Counted from the first letter of the stretch, positions 50,156-64,000 are shown. The stretch is 64,000 bases of DNA from Chiridota heheva (GCA_020152595.1 JAIGNY010002788.1:525501-589500), one strand, 5' to 3'. Translations and numbers: made by a program. Notes: generated by a model from the sequence alone, not told the origin.

Positions 50156-51238
50156 CAGTAGCGTACTGGTGTGGCGGAAGGGGAAGAGGGAGGGGAGGGA
50201 GGAGGGTGGGGGGGAGGATTTTTGGGGAACTGAAGCTTTAAGTAGGTTATTTTTATAATCTTCTTTTCTTAAAACAAATCTTGATTAAATCTTATGTCAC
50301 ATAACCTTTTGATTTATCTCCAATCAAATTTGTTCTTTGTTAATATCATGAATGAGTTACCCGGGAGTCTCTCGAAGTCACAGTTTCCAGGGTATGACAG
50401 GCAAGTCCATGTAGGGGGCCTGAACTAACGCGTTGCTTTCAGATTTTAAATCATTTTTTGTATAAGTGTGTACGCTCGACTGTACGCGCATAGGTATATG
50501 ATATATACAACCTGGAGCTATTATTTAATCACTTACAAAAGGCACGTCCTAACCTTTTGTAACTGGAGGGCAAATCCCCCTCCCCCTCCCCCTCCCCTCC
50601 CCCCCCTCCCCATACCTTTTGATTGTCCCCAGTGGTGAGCTTTTTAATCCTATTAAAATATTCCTATGAATAAATATATCAAGATAATGAATAATAAATT
50701 AAGATCGTCAACTCAATATATAGATAACATTGAGTCACAGACTCAAGGGAAATTTTCTTCGCTTCACGAAATTTCCTTCAAATTTCTGTAATTTTCCCTA
50801 ATTTTCAGGAAATTTCTTTCTTTTTCGGTAAATTTTCTTTCTTTTAGAGAAACTTTCCTCAAATTTCTTCAATTGTCCTTCATTTTCGTGTTATCTGCTT
50901 TAATTCTCGAAAAATTTCAATTTTTGAAAGTTTTCTTCAATTTTCGGGAAATGTTTGGGAAGCTTGCTTCATTTTCATGAAGTTTTCTTCAATTTTTGCG
51001 CAAAGTTTTCTTAAAGTCTTCAATTTTTGGAAAGTTTGCAATTATCTTACAATTTGTTTGGAAATTTCCAATAATTTAACGACTCCCTCTTTACAAATAG
51101 ATTTGGGACATAAGAGACCTGTATATTTCTAAGTTTGTTGGGAGAAAAATTTCCCCCTTCCCCCCATGCCCAATATCTTCCTACACCACTAACTTTATCA
51201 ATTGTGCAACACCCTGTCAGGAATTTCACCTCAGCCCC

Positions 51239-51269
<31 letters not shown>

Positions 51270-51297
51270 TATAGAAAAATGGCCCATTACGCCACTG
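50156..51297. mobile_element. hAT-like non-autonomous element inserted in the LINE
   Basis: 1142 bp. It begins CAGTAGCGTACTGG and ends CCCATTACGCCACTG (inverse CAGTGGCGTAATGGG). The flanks AAAACTAC (50148-50155) and AAGGCTAC (51298-51305) match at 6 of 8 positions. Removing it rejoins the LINE frame between RLKRKL and KATFHATVND. Contents: G-rich tract, C-rich tract at 50575-50610, inverted GAAATTTCC minisatellite at 50750-51060 and a short (TA)n at 51254-51272. Confidence 0.8.
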
Positions 51298-51597
51298 AAG
51301 GCTACGTTCCATGCCACAGTCAACGACGTTAAAGCAGATGTAATATTTGGATGTGAATCCAAATTGAACACCAGTTATGCCAACATACTCAATATTTCCG
51401 GAACAATTCAATTTAATGCGTAGAGATGTGGGTGTTTTTCTAAGAACCAGAAAAAATCTCCTAGCCACCAATATAATTGATCTTAAAACATCATGTGAGA
51501 TCGCCTGGTCAACCTTACAAATTACAGGTACAGGAACCCTTCACCTTGGTATACTGTCCCCCTGTGCATGAGCGAGCCTCTAGATCAGCTTCTGGAA

Positions 51598-52088
51598 CAG
51601 TCCGGAAGCATGCCTATTAATAGGAACATTTATAACACACTGAGAATATTGAAGTCATGCAACCATATTGTTCAGATGTTGCGGTAAAATGTCATAGTTT
51701 CTCATTTATTTACTTGAAGTATCAAATATCATTGTGTTGAAAAAAAAAAATCGAATTTTCAAAATGGCCATTTCGCGTCTAAAAGCCTAGCTATATTGTC
51801 TATTCTATCTAATATTTCGAAAACGGCGTCGTGGACATATAAAATGGGAATGGAAAAGTTGTAGCCATGACAGTAATGAAGATATTTTTACAAGTTTTAA
51901 GTTTCCCCTAGCAAAGATATTTTTCCCAGACGTATTTTAAATTTGAAAAATGTAACATTGCATAAGGTTTTAACGTTAGGGTAGCAAAAGATCATGGGAA
52001 ATATCACAAAATGGTGACTTCCATGTAGCAAAATGTTCCCATTAATAGGAACATTTATGTTCCCATCAATAAGCATGCTGCCGGACTG
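51598..52088. mobile_element. MITE with CAGTCCGG TIRs inserted in the LINE
   Basis: 491 bp. Left CAGTCCGGAAGCATGCCTAT, right inverse CAGTCCGGCAGCATGCTTAT, TIR about 32 bp. TGGAA occurs on both sides (51593-51597, 52089-52093). It splits the LINE between EPLDQLLE and SVNKILNLNK. Near the right end ATTAATAGGAACAT is duplicated as an extra inverted arm. The superfamily is unclear; no ORF. Confidence 0.8.
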
Positions 52089-54320
52089 TGGAAAGTGTCA
52101 ATAAAATCCTGAACTTAAACAAGCAAAAGAAGAAGTTACACAATATAATGCTCTGTGGTGGGCAATTTTAATCTGCCTGACATAGAATGGGAAAATGAAA
52201 CCACAAAAGACGAGAATAAGCAAAACAGCAAGTTCATGACAAAGCTTTAAAGATTTTGGGTGACATGGGATTTATCATTACTAGACCAGCTTCTCATAAT
52301 GTGGTAGAACTGATCCACACTAACAACCCAAATACTATATCCAACATAAGAACCCACTCTGGATTCTCTGATCATGATATCATTACATGTGCCATAGGCC
52401 TCAAACCAAACGTAAACCACCCAGAAAAATATGTAATCACCAAAAAGTTTACACAGTCTCTCTGAAGAAACCCATGGAAAAGGAAACAGCATATCATCTT
52501 TACAAACACCATTAGAGAAATAGTGTTAAAGTACACTCGTGTTAATTCAGCGACTTCAACATACACAAATGGAGCCTGAAATTCATCCCACATAGAATGT
52601 CGAACACAAAACAGTCCTATCCACGGTTCAACCAGAATAGCACATGGTGAGGAAAATGGACAGTCTTTACCGTACGGCTAAAAGAGCTACTCCTCCACTC
52701 AAAACCAAGATTTTCTCTGCCTACAAAAAGTAGAGCAAACTTGCAACAACGCTCCTTGGAGAAAGCCATGATTCATACAAACTCAATTGTTTTGGGCCGA
52801 AGCCCTGACACAAATCCAAAATGCTTTTGATCCTACATGCCTTCTCTGAGAAAAGAAACTCTTGGTATACCACCCCTCACTGCTGGAAATAAAACTCATA
52901 CCACAGATAAAGGTATTGTTGAAACTTTGAATGATTAGTTCACATCTGTATTTACACGGGGAAATATAGAACCACCATTCAGTGCAATTTCTGACCTTGT
53001 TATTGTCTTGGAAGGTGTCACCAAGCAATAACAAAAACCAAATGAAAGCAAAGCACGAGGTCCTGATAATCAGATAACAGCCCGGCTAAATGTCTCCAGA
53101 TTTATGCCTGTTAACTGGTTTCTTACCTACACTTCATCTTCCAGCAATCTTATGACTCAGGCACTTTAACCCCTGTTTGGAAGAAGGCCTTGGTTTCGTA
53201 GTGTTTTTGAGAAAAGCTCAAAATCATCTATTGCCAATTATAAACCTATCAGCCTCACCTGCATTACATGCAAAATCATGGAACACATTATCCTCTCATA
53301 CAGCAAACATCTGGCTATAGATAAGATTATTATTGATGAGCAACTTGGCTTCCGTGGGAAATTATCTTGTGAAACACAATTAATCCAAGCAACACATGAT
53401 TGGTTTGAAGTTCTAAAACCGTAGGGCCAAACATATGTCTTGTTACTTGACTTTAGCAAGACATTTGACAAGGTGCCACATAAGTGTCTGTCAACCAAGC
53501 TCAGTTGCTATGAAATAAGAGGTAAAACCCTTGGATGGATACAAGATTTTCTATCAGGGAGGGAGAGGAGCATTGTTGTCAATGATACTCATTCCAGGTG
53601 AAGCCCAGTATTATAACAAATTTCCCAAGGCTCGGTCCTTGGTCCCACCTCTCTAGTTTCCATCAATGATATCATATCGGATGTGAAGTTTACCCTTCGT
53701 CTTTTTTCCGACGACAGTATCCTATATAAGGAAATAAAAAAAAAACAATCACCAAACCCATCTTCAAGAGGATTTACACCAAGTTTTCAAGTGAGCTGAC
53801 AAATGGCAAATGTCATTTAATGCCTCCAAATGTCAAACACTAATCATTCGCAAGATTAAGCCACATAAAAACACCTACCAAGTTGATGATCATCTCATAA
53901 AATCTACCACAAATCTTTAATACATGGGTGTCACCATAAACAAGAATATGGACTGGAAACAGCATGTCCAAAACATCACTTCCAGTGCACCGAGGACACT
54001 TGGTATTCTCAGAAGAAATATAGATCCTACTGCTCGCCAGAAGTGAATCCAGGGTCTATAAAGTTCTAGTACGGCCAAAGCTGAAATATTCATCTATTGC
54101 CTGGAACCCTTAACAACAAGGCCAAGTGACACTGACAAGGATCAAAGCTATCCAGAGCCAGGCGGCGAGATTCGTCTTTAACATGTGTCATCCCAGCTAC
54201 CCGTCAAGGAAGAGCGAATAACATCTTTGGCTATGAAAACATACAAGCCCGTGTGAACACCTACAAGTATTCATTATTTATCCATACCATTCCAATCTGT
54301 AACCGTTAACCAACCACTGT

Positions 54321-54948
54321 GGTTCCGCTTCTTAAGTTTGCCAATTTCAAATCTTGGCCCTAGCGGGACTGAGGGAGATGTTAACCACATGAGTATTAAG
54401 CTGATAAGGATTTTTTTCTTGCACAATTGCTGTATATATTTTGAGTACCCGAGCACTTATGCACTTCTGTCCCTCCGAGGACGGGCGCGAGCTTTTTTCA
54501 TGGAATGCAAGACTCAATATATATGCAATAGTATGGCGATGATATATTGTTGTCATTTTTAGCCTTCTGTACATAAATGGCCGTCATGCCCAGACCCTAT
54601 GCAACACCCACACGTTACTAGAGGGTATTGTGGGGTCTTATAGGGAGTGTCTTATGATGACCCCAAGATAAAGAAAACTGATCTGAACTTTGTGAAATGG
54701 GGTCCATGAGGAATTTTTGTCTGTCCGTAGGTGAGTGTGTGTGTGTGTAAAGTTGTGTGTGCGTGTACAAAGATTTTATATTAAAGCAGGCTATAACCAG
54801 GGAGCTGCAAATGACAGCTCCCTGTTATACTCAAAACATACTGCACGGTGCAGCGATTTGAACCAAGGAAGGTACCATATGAGGTAAACTTGTGAGCCTC
54901 CAAATTATTCAATTACAAAGGTCAAATCTTAAAGGTCAAGTAAGGCTG

Positions 54949-54952
<4 letters not shown>
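54321..54952. other. Non-genic stretch with a perfect short hairpin
   Basis: AGGGAGCTG-CAAATGA-CAGCTCCCT at 54799-54823 forms a 9 bp perfect stem with a 7 nt loop. A (GT)n patch lies at 54734-54768. The frames at 54274-54574 are unrecognised. Confidence 0.5.
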
Positions 54953-55232
<280 letters not shown>

Positions 55233-55261
55233 AATGTTCATACAGGTAAAATAGCACAAGC

Positions 55262-55700
55262 TCTTGGATATGTAATGTTTTGGTGTTTCAAAAGGCCAAA
55301 ATGCATGAGCTATGGATAACTTATATGATTGACCATATACCTTTAAAGCAAATGGGACTTTGTATATCATGGGTGCCAGATGGTGACTTGTGATACCCAC
55401 TGTCAGACTGTATTCATTCAATATTCAATAATGGAAATGGTGACAGATCTTTAGCCAGGTGTCCTACTTTCGTACATTGACCACATATCTTCAAAACAAA
55501 TGAGACTTTACACACTGTGGGTGGTATATACCTTTTAATTAAATATTATGTTGTTTTGACGGGAAAGGTCACAGGTTATAGCTCATGTGACCTACTTTTA
55601 AATGATTTAATAAATGTCTTTAAAATAAACTATAGGAGGGTAGCATTAAATGTTTGGATGTCACAATCCACGTAAAATAAAGTTGTTTTAGTTTGAAAGG
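55262..55700 (+). repeat. Degenerate repeat, roughly 120-150 bp period
   Basis: Three diverged copies with (T)GACCA(T/C)ATA(C/T)CTT(T/C)AAA and (A)CAAATG(G/A)GACTTT(G/A) words, near 55330, 55480 and 55610. No gene. Confidence 0.55.
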
Positions 55701-57614
55701 TCCACAGTCACTGTTCATTACCATATGACATGCTTTTACAAAACATGATATAAAATCGTGTGCAACACGGCCGTGAGGTCAATGACCAAGGTTGATATGC
55801 CAAATGCCCCACATTAGGTGAAGGTCTATTAGCCAAGTGCAGTGTTTTGAATTAGATGCTTACAGAAAGTATACTGTGCATGGGGCATATGCATTCTTGT
55901 TTCAGACATTCAATTTGATCTTGCTTATCCTTTTATATTGGCCATTGTTCTTACATTTGTATTATCAACTTTATTTTGTAAGTTTGTTTTAAGTTTTCTT
56001 CATTTTCAAACCCTAGTCCTTTAAAGTATCTTGAACATTTATGTCGTTTAACTAAACCTTGTTTCTCTTTAGGATTCATTTTATATTTCTATAGTGATTT
56101 TTTTTCAGAACAAAATATTCTTACCTTATGTTCTGTAAATTGAAGTCATTTGATTTAGAAATTTGTTCCCCACGTCATACATTCTGAGCCTGGATTCTTA
56201 TATCTGCTCATTTTTTGATAAAACCATGTTTATTTTTTGCAATTGGTTTGAACAGTTGAAGATGTTGAAAATATAAAGGAAAAAACGGTGGAGACTGAAA
56301 TGTATGGACAACTTGCGACGTGGAGGAAATTTGAGTAGTTTTATGTTATTCTTTAAAAAACAGTTATCGTCTCTAACATGGAGAATACTACATTTCAATT
56401 CGCGTGTTTTGATTGGTTGGAACACAATGATATAATGAGCATTTACATTGATAGACCAATCAGAATCGATTTGGAATAAAATGTAAGCCGCCACATTTTT
56501 ATCACGATAGATGGGCTTTAAAATTTGTTTTTAAATCTAAATACATAAAACTGAATGAATAATTGGTGAATGAAAATTATGAAACTTTTTCGGTTAGAGA
56601 TTTAACATTCGACAAATGAACTACGCGAGAGTTATTGTTTACTGGTCTAGAAGAAATGAGACATAAGTAGCAATTATATCACCACTGGTGTCCGGTTATT
56701 CATTTCAAGATACTTGAATAGCTGACAAGCCTCATTTGCATAATCCTACTGTCCGCTTGTTACTCAACACTCAACGAACGGACAGTAGCTGGAAAAAAAT
56801 GACCAATGACAGCACTCCCAGTCAATACCCGGGCAGTTGCATATTCATTACATTGACAGTTTCTTATTTAAGGTAACTACTCCTACATTCATTATTTTCG
56901 GTCAGAATGATAATATCATAATTCAACAATGAAAGAAAACACTGAGCATCTAAAATATTTCTGTCCTTATTTACCCCGGGTGTAAAATACTTATGATGAG
57001 TGTATATACACTTAATAAGTGTTATAATATGGAAAGTTTCTTTAAGAAGTGAAAGTTACTGCGGTATGCTTTATTCAAGTCGGTTACATGATCAGCTGAC
57101 GTGTGTGTGAATGTGTTGAGTCCTAAGTTAAGGAAAACCACCGTGTAGATTTAAAAACAAATTGAAATCACTGATGATATGTATGGAAAAATACCTTTAA
57201 ACATGTGTATTGTAAACAAAAAGTGTTTTAAAAGCATTCTCTGCACTGGCACATTGCTCCTTCCTCCGTCAAAACCTATATGCTTGAAAGATCGTTTGGT
57301 TCAAGATTGAAAATAACATATTTGATCACCTATAGCGAAAGATATTCTGGCCAACTTCTTTATATTTCCAATATATTCAATACAGATCCAACAAATACAA
57401 ATCAAAAAGTGTTACCCTGGTAACGAAGCTGTGATAACTTTAGGAAACAGCAGTGCAGTTTTGCGCTGATGATATATTCAAAACACACACACTGGCGCAG
57501 CTCATGCAGTCAGGTGCGCAAGAGGGAAGGAACAGTTATTCAGGGCATGTTTTCATTGGTATGTCATTTCTTTGAAATTATCATCTTGAATAGTTGTGTC
57601 TAAAAATGATCATC
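55701..57614. other. Non-genic stretch
   Basis: AT-rich sequence with no recognised gene. Inverted CCAAT words (TTGATTGGTT at about 56410 and GACCAATCAG at about 56455) lie about 40 bp apart and could be a chance or regulatory palindrome. Confidence 0.4.
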
Positions 57615-58095
57615 CTTTAAGGTGAGTGGTTATTTAAAAGTTAAAAAACAAGAAATTCGTCATTCCACAAATAACTATGCAAGACTTATATTTCTATTTT
57701 TGAGGAAAAACATTGGGCAACAGTGCCATACAAAGCATAAACTGAATTCAACTGTGTTCTCCATTGGTATGTATGCATTGGTGTCTTATTTTAAAAGAAA
57801 AGGAAGTATAAAGTATGCTTTAAGGTCTAAACACGTATTCAAAATTCAGAGAAAAACATTTAGTGATCGTTTTTTTTTTTGTGGGGAACCTAAGGAATGG
57901 AACAAACTACCCGGCACTGAAATAAAAAGCATTATTTACTTTAATTCTTTTCAAAGAAAACTCAAGACCTATCTATTCCACCAGGCTTTACTTTACTCTT
58001 TTTTTGTTATTTCTTTTATGCACATGTTTGTATATTTTCGGGTTTGTAGAGCGCCGCTGAATGCAGTTGTTTTTGTTGAAGCGACCGCTCTATGA
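57615..58095 (+). mobile_element. LINE fragment, ORF2 C-terminal end
   Basis: The open frame ends with RKTFSDRFFFCGEPKEWNKL followed by PGTEIKSIIYFNSFQRKLKT and YLFHQAL. The F..R....WN.LP..I......F.R.LK.YLF pattern is the C terminus of CR1/L2/Jockey-type ORF2. 5'-truncated, with no RT visible. The frame is intact to TGA near 58095, then AATAAATAAAAAC suggests the 3' end. The small size fits ordinary 5' truncation at integration. Confidence 0.7.
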
Positions 58096-58164
58096 GTGAG
58101 TGTAATAAATAAAAACAAAACAAGAATCATTAATTTCTTACACTGTATTTTAGGCACTGATAGG

Positions 58165-59099
<935 letters not shown>

Positions 59100-62000
59100 T
59101 TTTTGTACAAGTTGCAACTTTAATGAAAGATTGTGTTTTCCAAGTTGCTGAAATCAATATCAGCAACAACAAAAATAAGAAATAAATCAGACAGCTGCTG
59201 AATCTACCGCACGCCCCACCGGCAATATGTAAAAATAAATGAATAATTTGTAATGTCTTGTTCAAATAAAAGGTCGCCTGCTTCTGTTGTGTTACAGTTA
59301 AATTTCTTGAAGAAATTTTTTCTTGATTATGTATTTTAATCATAACCTTTGAAATATAATTCTTTGAAGTACCCAAAACCGAAGTGTAACACTTTACAAA
59401 CAAAAGATAATGATATGAATTTTGTATCGAAAGTAACAATATGATGACTTTATATCAAATATTATCCATACAAGTCGCAGAAACATGACGAAATGCTGAG
59501 GAGAACCCCATTGTATGGTTATAGACCTATACAAATAAATAGGTATAGAGTGTTTATAGAATCAGTGAATTGACTTGATTTTTGAGTTTAAGAAACTTAA
59601 AGGAGTTATCATCCCATCTAATGAACGATAAATCGAGTATAGTGAGAACCCGACAAGATATTTTCAAATTTGAAGAAGAAAAAAAAAAAACATGACTATG
59701 TTAATACACTTTTGAAAGATTAAATCATAACGATAGAGGCTTTTATTTTACAAATGCATTTTTCGGCAATATTTATGTAAGATTGTGTTTTCTTCATATT
59801 TTGTTGCTGCAATCAATGTTAGTTGAAATAAATCATCCGTGAGCAGTTAAGATATGCTAATTATACCGCGAGCTCCGCCAAGGTATATAAAAGTACATTT
59901 ATAATTTTCTGTCTTGCTGTTTTCAGATATAAACCTTTGAATTACTCAGAAATAAATTGTTATCAAACAAAGCGTAAAAAGTAAAAAATTGTACTTAAAA
60001 CAACAATATGAGGATTTGACATAAAATATTATCCATACATGTCGCTGAAGCATGAACTTCTCAAAAGTTCATCTGTTTAATTCTTATAAATTCGATTTAT
60101 TTTTCTTTAAAAAAATTGAACTGTTTATCTTAAGTTAGTCAGTGTTTTTAGGTGTATTATGTGATGTACGCGACGTGACGGTTGTTTTGTGAGACGTCAA
60201 CAACCGTGATAATTATTTGAACACGAAAATAAGCGCTAAGGAGAACCCTATACCTATGTAATTGTATGGGCATGTATAGCATAGCAAGGTTTAACGTTCC
60301 GAAAGCATCCACTGCTGAACATTATAACAAGACGTCCACGGCCTTTGACAACTAGTTGTGAAATCGCTGGTTGCAGACTTACCGGGAATCGAACCCGGGA
60401 CGTGCAGGTGAGAGGACAAAGCACTAACCACTACACCACGGAGGTCTGTTATGCCTATATAATGAAATAGATATGGAGTGTTTATCGAATCAGTTGAGCT
60501 GAATTTTGAGTTTAAAAGTAGTAAAAAAAGAAACTTGAAGGAGTTATAATCCGATCTAAATAATGATAAGTCGAGTAAAGACTGACAGAGGGAAGCCGAC
60601 AAGATTTTTTTAGTTTCGAAACAAATACGTAACTTACATTGTTAATACACTTTTGGAAGATTAAATCATAACGATAAAGGCTTTTATTTTGCAAGTGCAA
60701 TTTTTTTGACAATTTTTATATGAGATTGTGTATTCTTCATATTTTGTTGATAAAATCAATATCAGCTTAAATAAATTAAGCACTTAACAGTTAAGATATG
60801 CTTTTGAATCTACCCGGCGCCCCGCCACGGTATGTAAAAGTAAATTGATAATTTTCTGATGTCTCCATTGTTTAAACAATAGCCTGCCTGCTTATGTTGT
60901 TTTTAGCTATAAACCTTTAAATTACTCAGAAATAAAGTGGTATTACTTAACAATAAATGGGTAAAAACTGAAATATTGTACTACAAAAACAACAATATGG
61001 GGATCTCATACAAAATCTATCTTTAATCATGACGTTCCAAATAGAAATCTTTGAATTACTCAGAAATGAATCTTGATCACTTTGCAAACAAACGATAAAA
61101 AATTTATGAAGAATTGTATTTAAAACAACAATATGAGGATTTGATATAAAATCTTATCCATACATGACGCTGAAGCATGAACTTCTCGTAAGTTCATCTG
61201 TTTATTTCTTGTAAATTCTATTTCGATTTTGAATTTTTTTGGAGTTGAAGTGTTTGGTAAAGTTAGTGAGTGCTTTCAGGTTTAATTTGTGATGTCAGAG
61301 ACGTTACGGTTGTTTCTATAAGACGTCAACAACAGTGAGAATTATTTGGGCACGAAAAGAAACGCTAAGGAGAACCCCTTTGCATAGTAATGCCTATACA
61401 ATTTAATAGGTATAGAGTGTTATTATAATCAATTGAGCTGAATTTTGAGTTTAAGAGTAATAAAAGAAGAAAGTTGAAGGAGTTATAATCCGATCTAAGG
61501 AATGATAAGTCGAGTAAAGAGCGATAAAGGGAAGCCGACAAGATATTTTTAGTTTCGAAAAAAAACGTAACTTAGTTTGTAAATACACTTTTGGAAAATT
61601 AAATCATAACGATAGAGGCTTTTATTTTACAAGTGCAATTTTTTTGACAATTTTTAAATGAGATTGTGTTTTCTTCATATTTGGTTGCTGAAATCAATAT
61701 CAGCTTAAATAAATTAAGCACTAAACAGTTAAGATATGCTTTTGAATCTAACCGGCGCCCCGCCACGGTATGCTAAAATAAATTGATAATTTTCTGATGT
61801 CTCCATTGTTTAAACAATAGCCTGCCTGCTTATGTTGTTTTCAACTAAAAACCTTTGAATTACTCAGAAATACAGTGGTATCACTTTACAAAAAATGGGT
61901 AAAAACTGAAATATTGTACTACAAAAACAACAATATGAGAATTTCATACAAAATCTATCTTTAATTATGACGTTCCAAATATAAATCTTTGAATTACTAA

Positions 62001-64000
62001 GAAATGAATCTTGATCACTTTGCAAACAAACGGCAAAAAAAAGAAAAAAGAATTGTATTCAAAACAACAACATGAGGATTTGATATCAAATCTTATCCAT
62101 ACATGTCGCTGAAGCATGAACTTCACGTAAGTTCATCTGTTTATTTCTTGTAAATTCGATTTCGATTTTTTTTGGGGGGGAGTTGAACTGTCTTGTAAAG
62201 TAAGTGAGTGCTTTCAGGTTTAATTTGTGATGTCAGAGACGTTACGGTTATTTCTATAAGACGTCAACAACAGTGAGAATTATTTGAACACAAAAAGAAA
62301 CGCCAAAGAGAACCCCTTTGCATAGTAATGCCTATACAATTCAATAGGTATAGAGTGTTAATAGAATTAGTTGAGCTGAATTTTGAGTTGAAGAGTAATA
62401 AAAGAAGAAACTTAAAAGAGGTATTATCCAATCTAAGGAATGATAAGTCGGGTAAAGACTGATAGAGGGAAACCGACAAGATATTTTTAGTTTCGAAAAA
62501 TAACGTAACTTACTTTGTTAATACACTTTTGGAAGATTAAATCATAACGATAGAGACTTTTATTTTACAAGTGCAATTTTGTTGACAATTTTTATATGAC
62601 ATTGTGTTTTCTTTATATTTTGTTACTGAAATCAATATCAGCTTAAATAAATTAAGCTCTAAACAATTAAGATATGCTTTTGAATCTAACCGGCGCCCCG
62701 CCACGGTATGTAAAAATAAATTGATAATTTGCTGATGTCTCCATTGTTTAAACAATAACCTGCCTGCTTATGTTGTTTTCAACTATAAACCTTTGAATTA
62801 CTCAGAAATACAGTGGTATCACTTTACAATAAATGGGTAAAAACTGAAATATTGTACTACAAAAACAACAATATGGGGATTTCATACAAAATCTATCTTT
62901 AATCATGACGTTCCAAATATATTTTTTTTAATTATTCAGAAATGAATCGTTATCCTTTTGCAAACAAATGTTTAAAAAAAAAATGAAAAATTGTATTTAA
63001 AACAAGAATATGAGGATTTGGTATAAAATCTTATCCATATATGTCGCTGAAGCATGAACTTCTCGTAAGTCCATCTGTTTATTTCTTGTAAATTCTATTT
63101 CGAATTTTGAATTTTTTGGAAGTTGAAGTGTTTGGTAAAGTAAGTGAGTGCTTTCAGGTTTAATTTGTGATGTCAGAGACGTTACGGTTGTTTCTATAAG
63201 ACGTCAACAACAGTGAGAATTATTTGAACACAAAAAGAAACGCCAAAGAGAACCCCTTTGCATAGTAATGCCTATACAATTCAATAGGTATAGAGTGTTA
63301 ATATAATCACTTGAGCTGAATTTTGAGCTTAAGAGTAATAAAAGAAGAAACTTGAAGGAGATATAAACCGATCTAAGGAATGATAAGTCGAATAAAGACT
63401 GATAGAGGGAAGCCGACAAGATATTTTTAGTTTTAAAAAAGAGTAACTTACTTTGTTAATACACTTTTGGAAGATTAAATCATAACGATAGAGGCTTTTG
63501 TTTTACAAGTGCATTTTTTTTTGACAATTTTTATATGAGATTGTGTTTTCTTTATATTTTGTTATTGAAATTAAAATCAGCTTAAATAAATTAAGCACTG
63601 AATAGTTAAGATATACTTTTGAATATAACCGGCGCAACGCGCCGCAGTATGTAAGAATAAATTAATCATTTGTATGATAGTCCGCCTGCTTATGTTGTTT
63701 TCAGATGAATCTTTAAATTACTCAGAAATAAATCGTTATTACTTTGCAAACAAAGGGTAAAATACTGTAATATTGTATTAAAAACAACATTATGATGATT
63801 TCATATAAAATCTTATCTTTGATCATGACCCTCGAAATATAAATCTTTGAATTATTCAGAAATAACTTGTTATCATTTTGCAAACAAAGAGTAAATAATC
63901 TGAGAAAATATGTTAATGACAACAATATGAGAATTTCATATCAAATATTATCCATACATGCAATATTACCCAAGCATAAAGTTCATCTATTTATTTCTTA
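59100..64000 (+). repeat. Tandem array, about 938 bp unit, at least five copies, runs off the window
   Basis: The landmark GGAGTTAT(A/C)ATC and its variants recur near 59600, 60540, 61475, 62413 and 63357, spacing 937-941 bp. Each unit carries a GC-rich core (CCGGCGCCCCGCCACGG) in otherwise AT-rich DNA, GACGTCAACAAC, and an internal direct subrepeat of about 120 bp (TTTGAATTACTCAGAAAT... twice per unit in later copies). The first unit is shorter and most diverged. Short minus-strand ORFs recur with the unit and are not genes. Confidence 0.92.
60290..60450 (-). mobile_element. tRNA-derived SINE inside the 938 bp array
   Basis: On the minus strand the tRNA-like head has an A box (TGGTGTAGTGGTTAGTGC) and a B box (GGTTCGATTCC, 60385-60395) and resembles tRNA-Glu. 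The anticodon and acceptor stems do not pair, so it is not a functional tRNA. The downstream body matches 44185-44340. It is present in only one unit of the array, so it inserted after that unit was formed or was lost from the others. Confidence 0.75.

Larger units (their letters stand above)
49957..54320 (+). mobile_element. CR1/Jockey-superfamily LINE, dead, with two nested insertions
   Basis: Endonuclease start RIKAMIINCGGLHRLKRKL (50091-50147), then after a nested hAT-like element KATFHATVNDVKADVIFGCE (51298 on), FNLMRRDVGVFLRTRKNLLA and EPLDQLLE. After a nested MITE follow GGQFNLPDIEWEN and GFSDHDIITC. RT: NYKPISLTCITCKIMEHIIL (about 53240), LLLDFSKTFDKVPH (motif A), SQGSVLGP (B) and LFSDDS (C, about 53700). 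Then MDWKQHVQ, ILRRNI and a C-terminal SYPSRK region. No RNase H follows RT. The motifs fit CR1/Jockey-type clades (Crack or Daphne are possible). Many stops and frameshifts. Confidence 0.88.

Noticed and set aside
60373..60450. Functional tRNA-Glu gene
   Set aside because: A and B boxes and the T stem look right, but the acceptor and anticodon stems do not pair and the 3' side continues into a SINE body.

Overview
The window reads as nuclear DNA of an animal, repeat-rich and AT-rich, with almost no single-copy coding sequence. The only clear host gene is the first coding exon of the autophagy lipid-transfer protein ATG2 (minus strand, 2492-2656). ATG2, spliced exons, THAP zinc fingers, several LINE clades, Kolobok-like and hAT-like DNA transposons and a tRNA-derived SINE together fit a marine invertebrate. 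An echinoderm or other invertebrate deuterostome is my best guess, but the sequence alone does not prove it. There is no bacterial, organellar or CRISPR content.

Layout. 1-2.7 kb: ATG2 exon 1 and part of intron 1; the intron holds a TTAA-flanked Kolobok-like element with a decayed THAP exon and a nested MITE. 3.0-3.6 kb: a T2/Kolobok-like MITE. 4.9-14.4 kb: hAT-like non-autonomous elements with long degenerate minisatellites, including a tandem duplication of about 1.7 kb at 5.9-9.2 kb. 14.6-17.6 kb: short palindromic MITEs and sparse sequence. 17.8-21.4 kb: a dead I-superfamily LINE with RNase H (minus). 22.6-35.8 kb: one L1/Tx1-like LINE (plus) broken by nested insertions: an inverted-repeat pair of hAT elements (22.9-25.7 kb) and a tandem array with a period of about 1.09 kb (27.6-34.6 kb), which is itself flanked by two same-orientation copies of a palindromic MITE. 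36.2-46.8 kb: mostly unrecognised AT-rich sequence with a hairpin MITE, microsatellites, an old inverted repeat (41.0/44.5 kb) and a SINE. 47.4-49.95 kb: a degenerate zinc-finger-like ORF, then a second, complete Kolobok-like element whose THAP exon is open and ends at a splice donor. 50.0-54.3 kb: a CR1/Jockey-superfamily LINE (plus) interrupted by a hAT-like element and a MITE. 57.6-58.1 kb: the C-terminal end of another LINE. 59.1 kb to the window end: a tandem array of about 938 bp per unit that runs off the window.

The genes do not form a pathway. The logic of the window is transposon nesting, and many insertions can be ordered because they split recognisable reading frames or leave target-site duplications. 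The most unusual signals are (1) the THAP-only Kolobok-like elements, with a TTAA target duplication confirmed by an internal empty site; (2) minisatellites dense in perfect three-pentamer heat-shock-element patterns; (3) the dimeric higher-order tandem array sandwiched between MITE copies.
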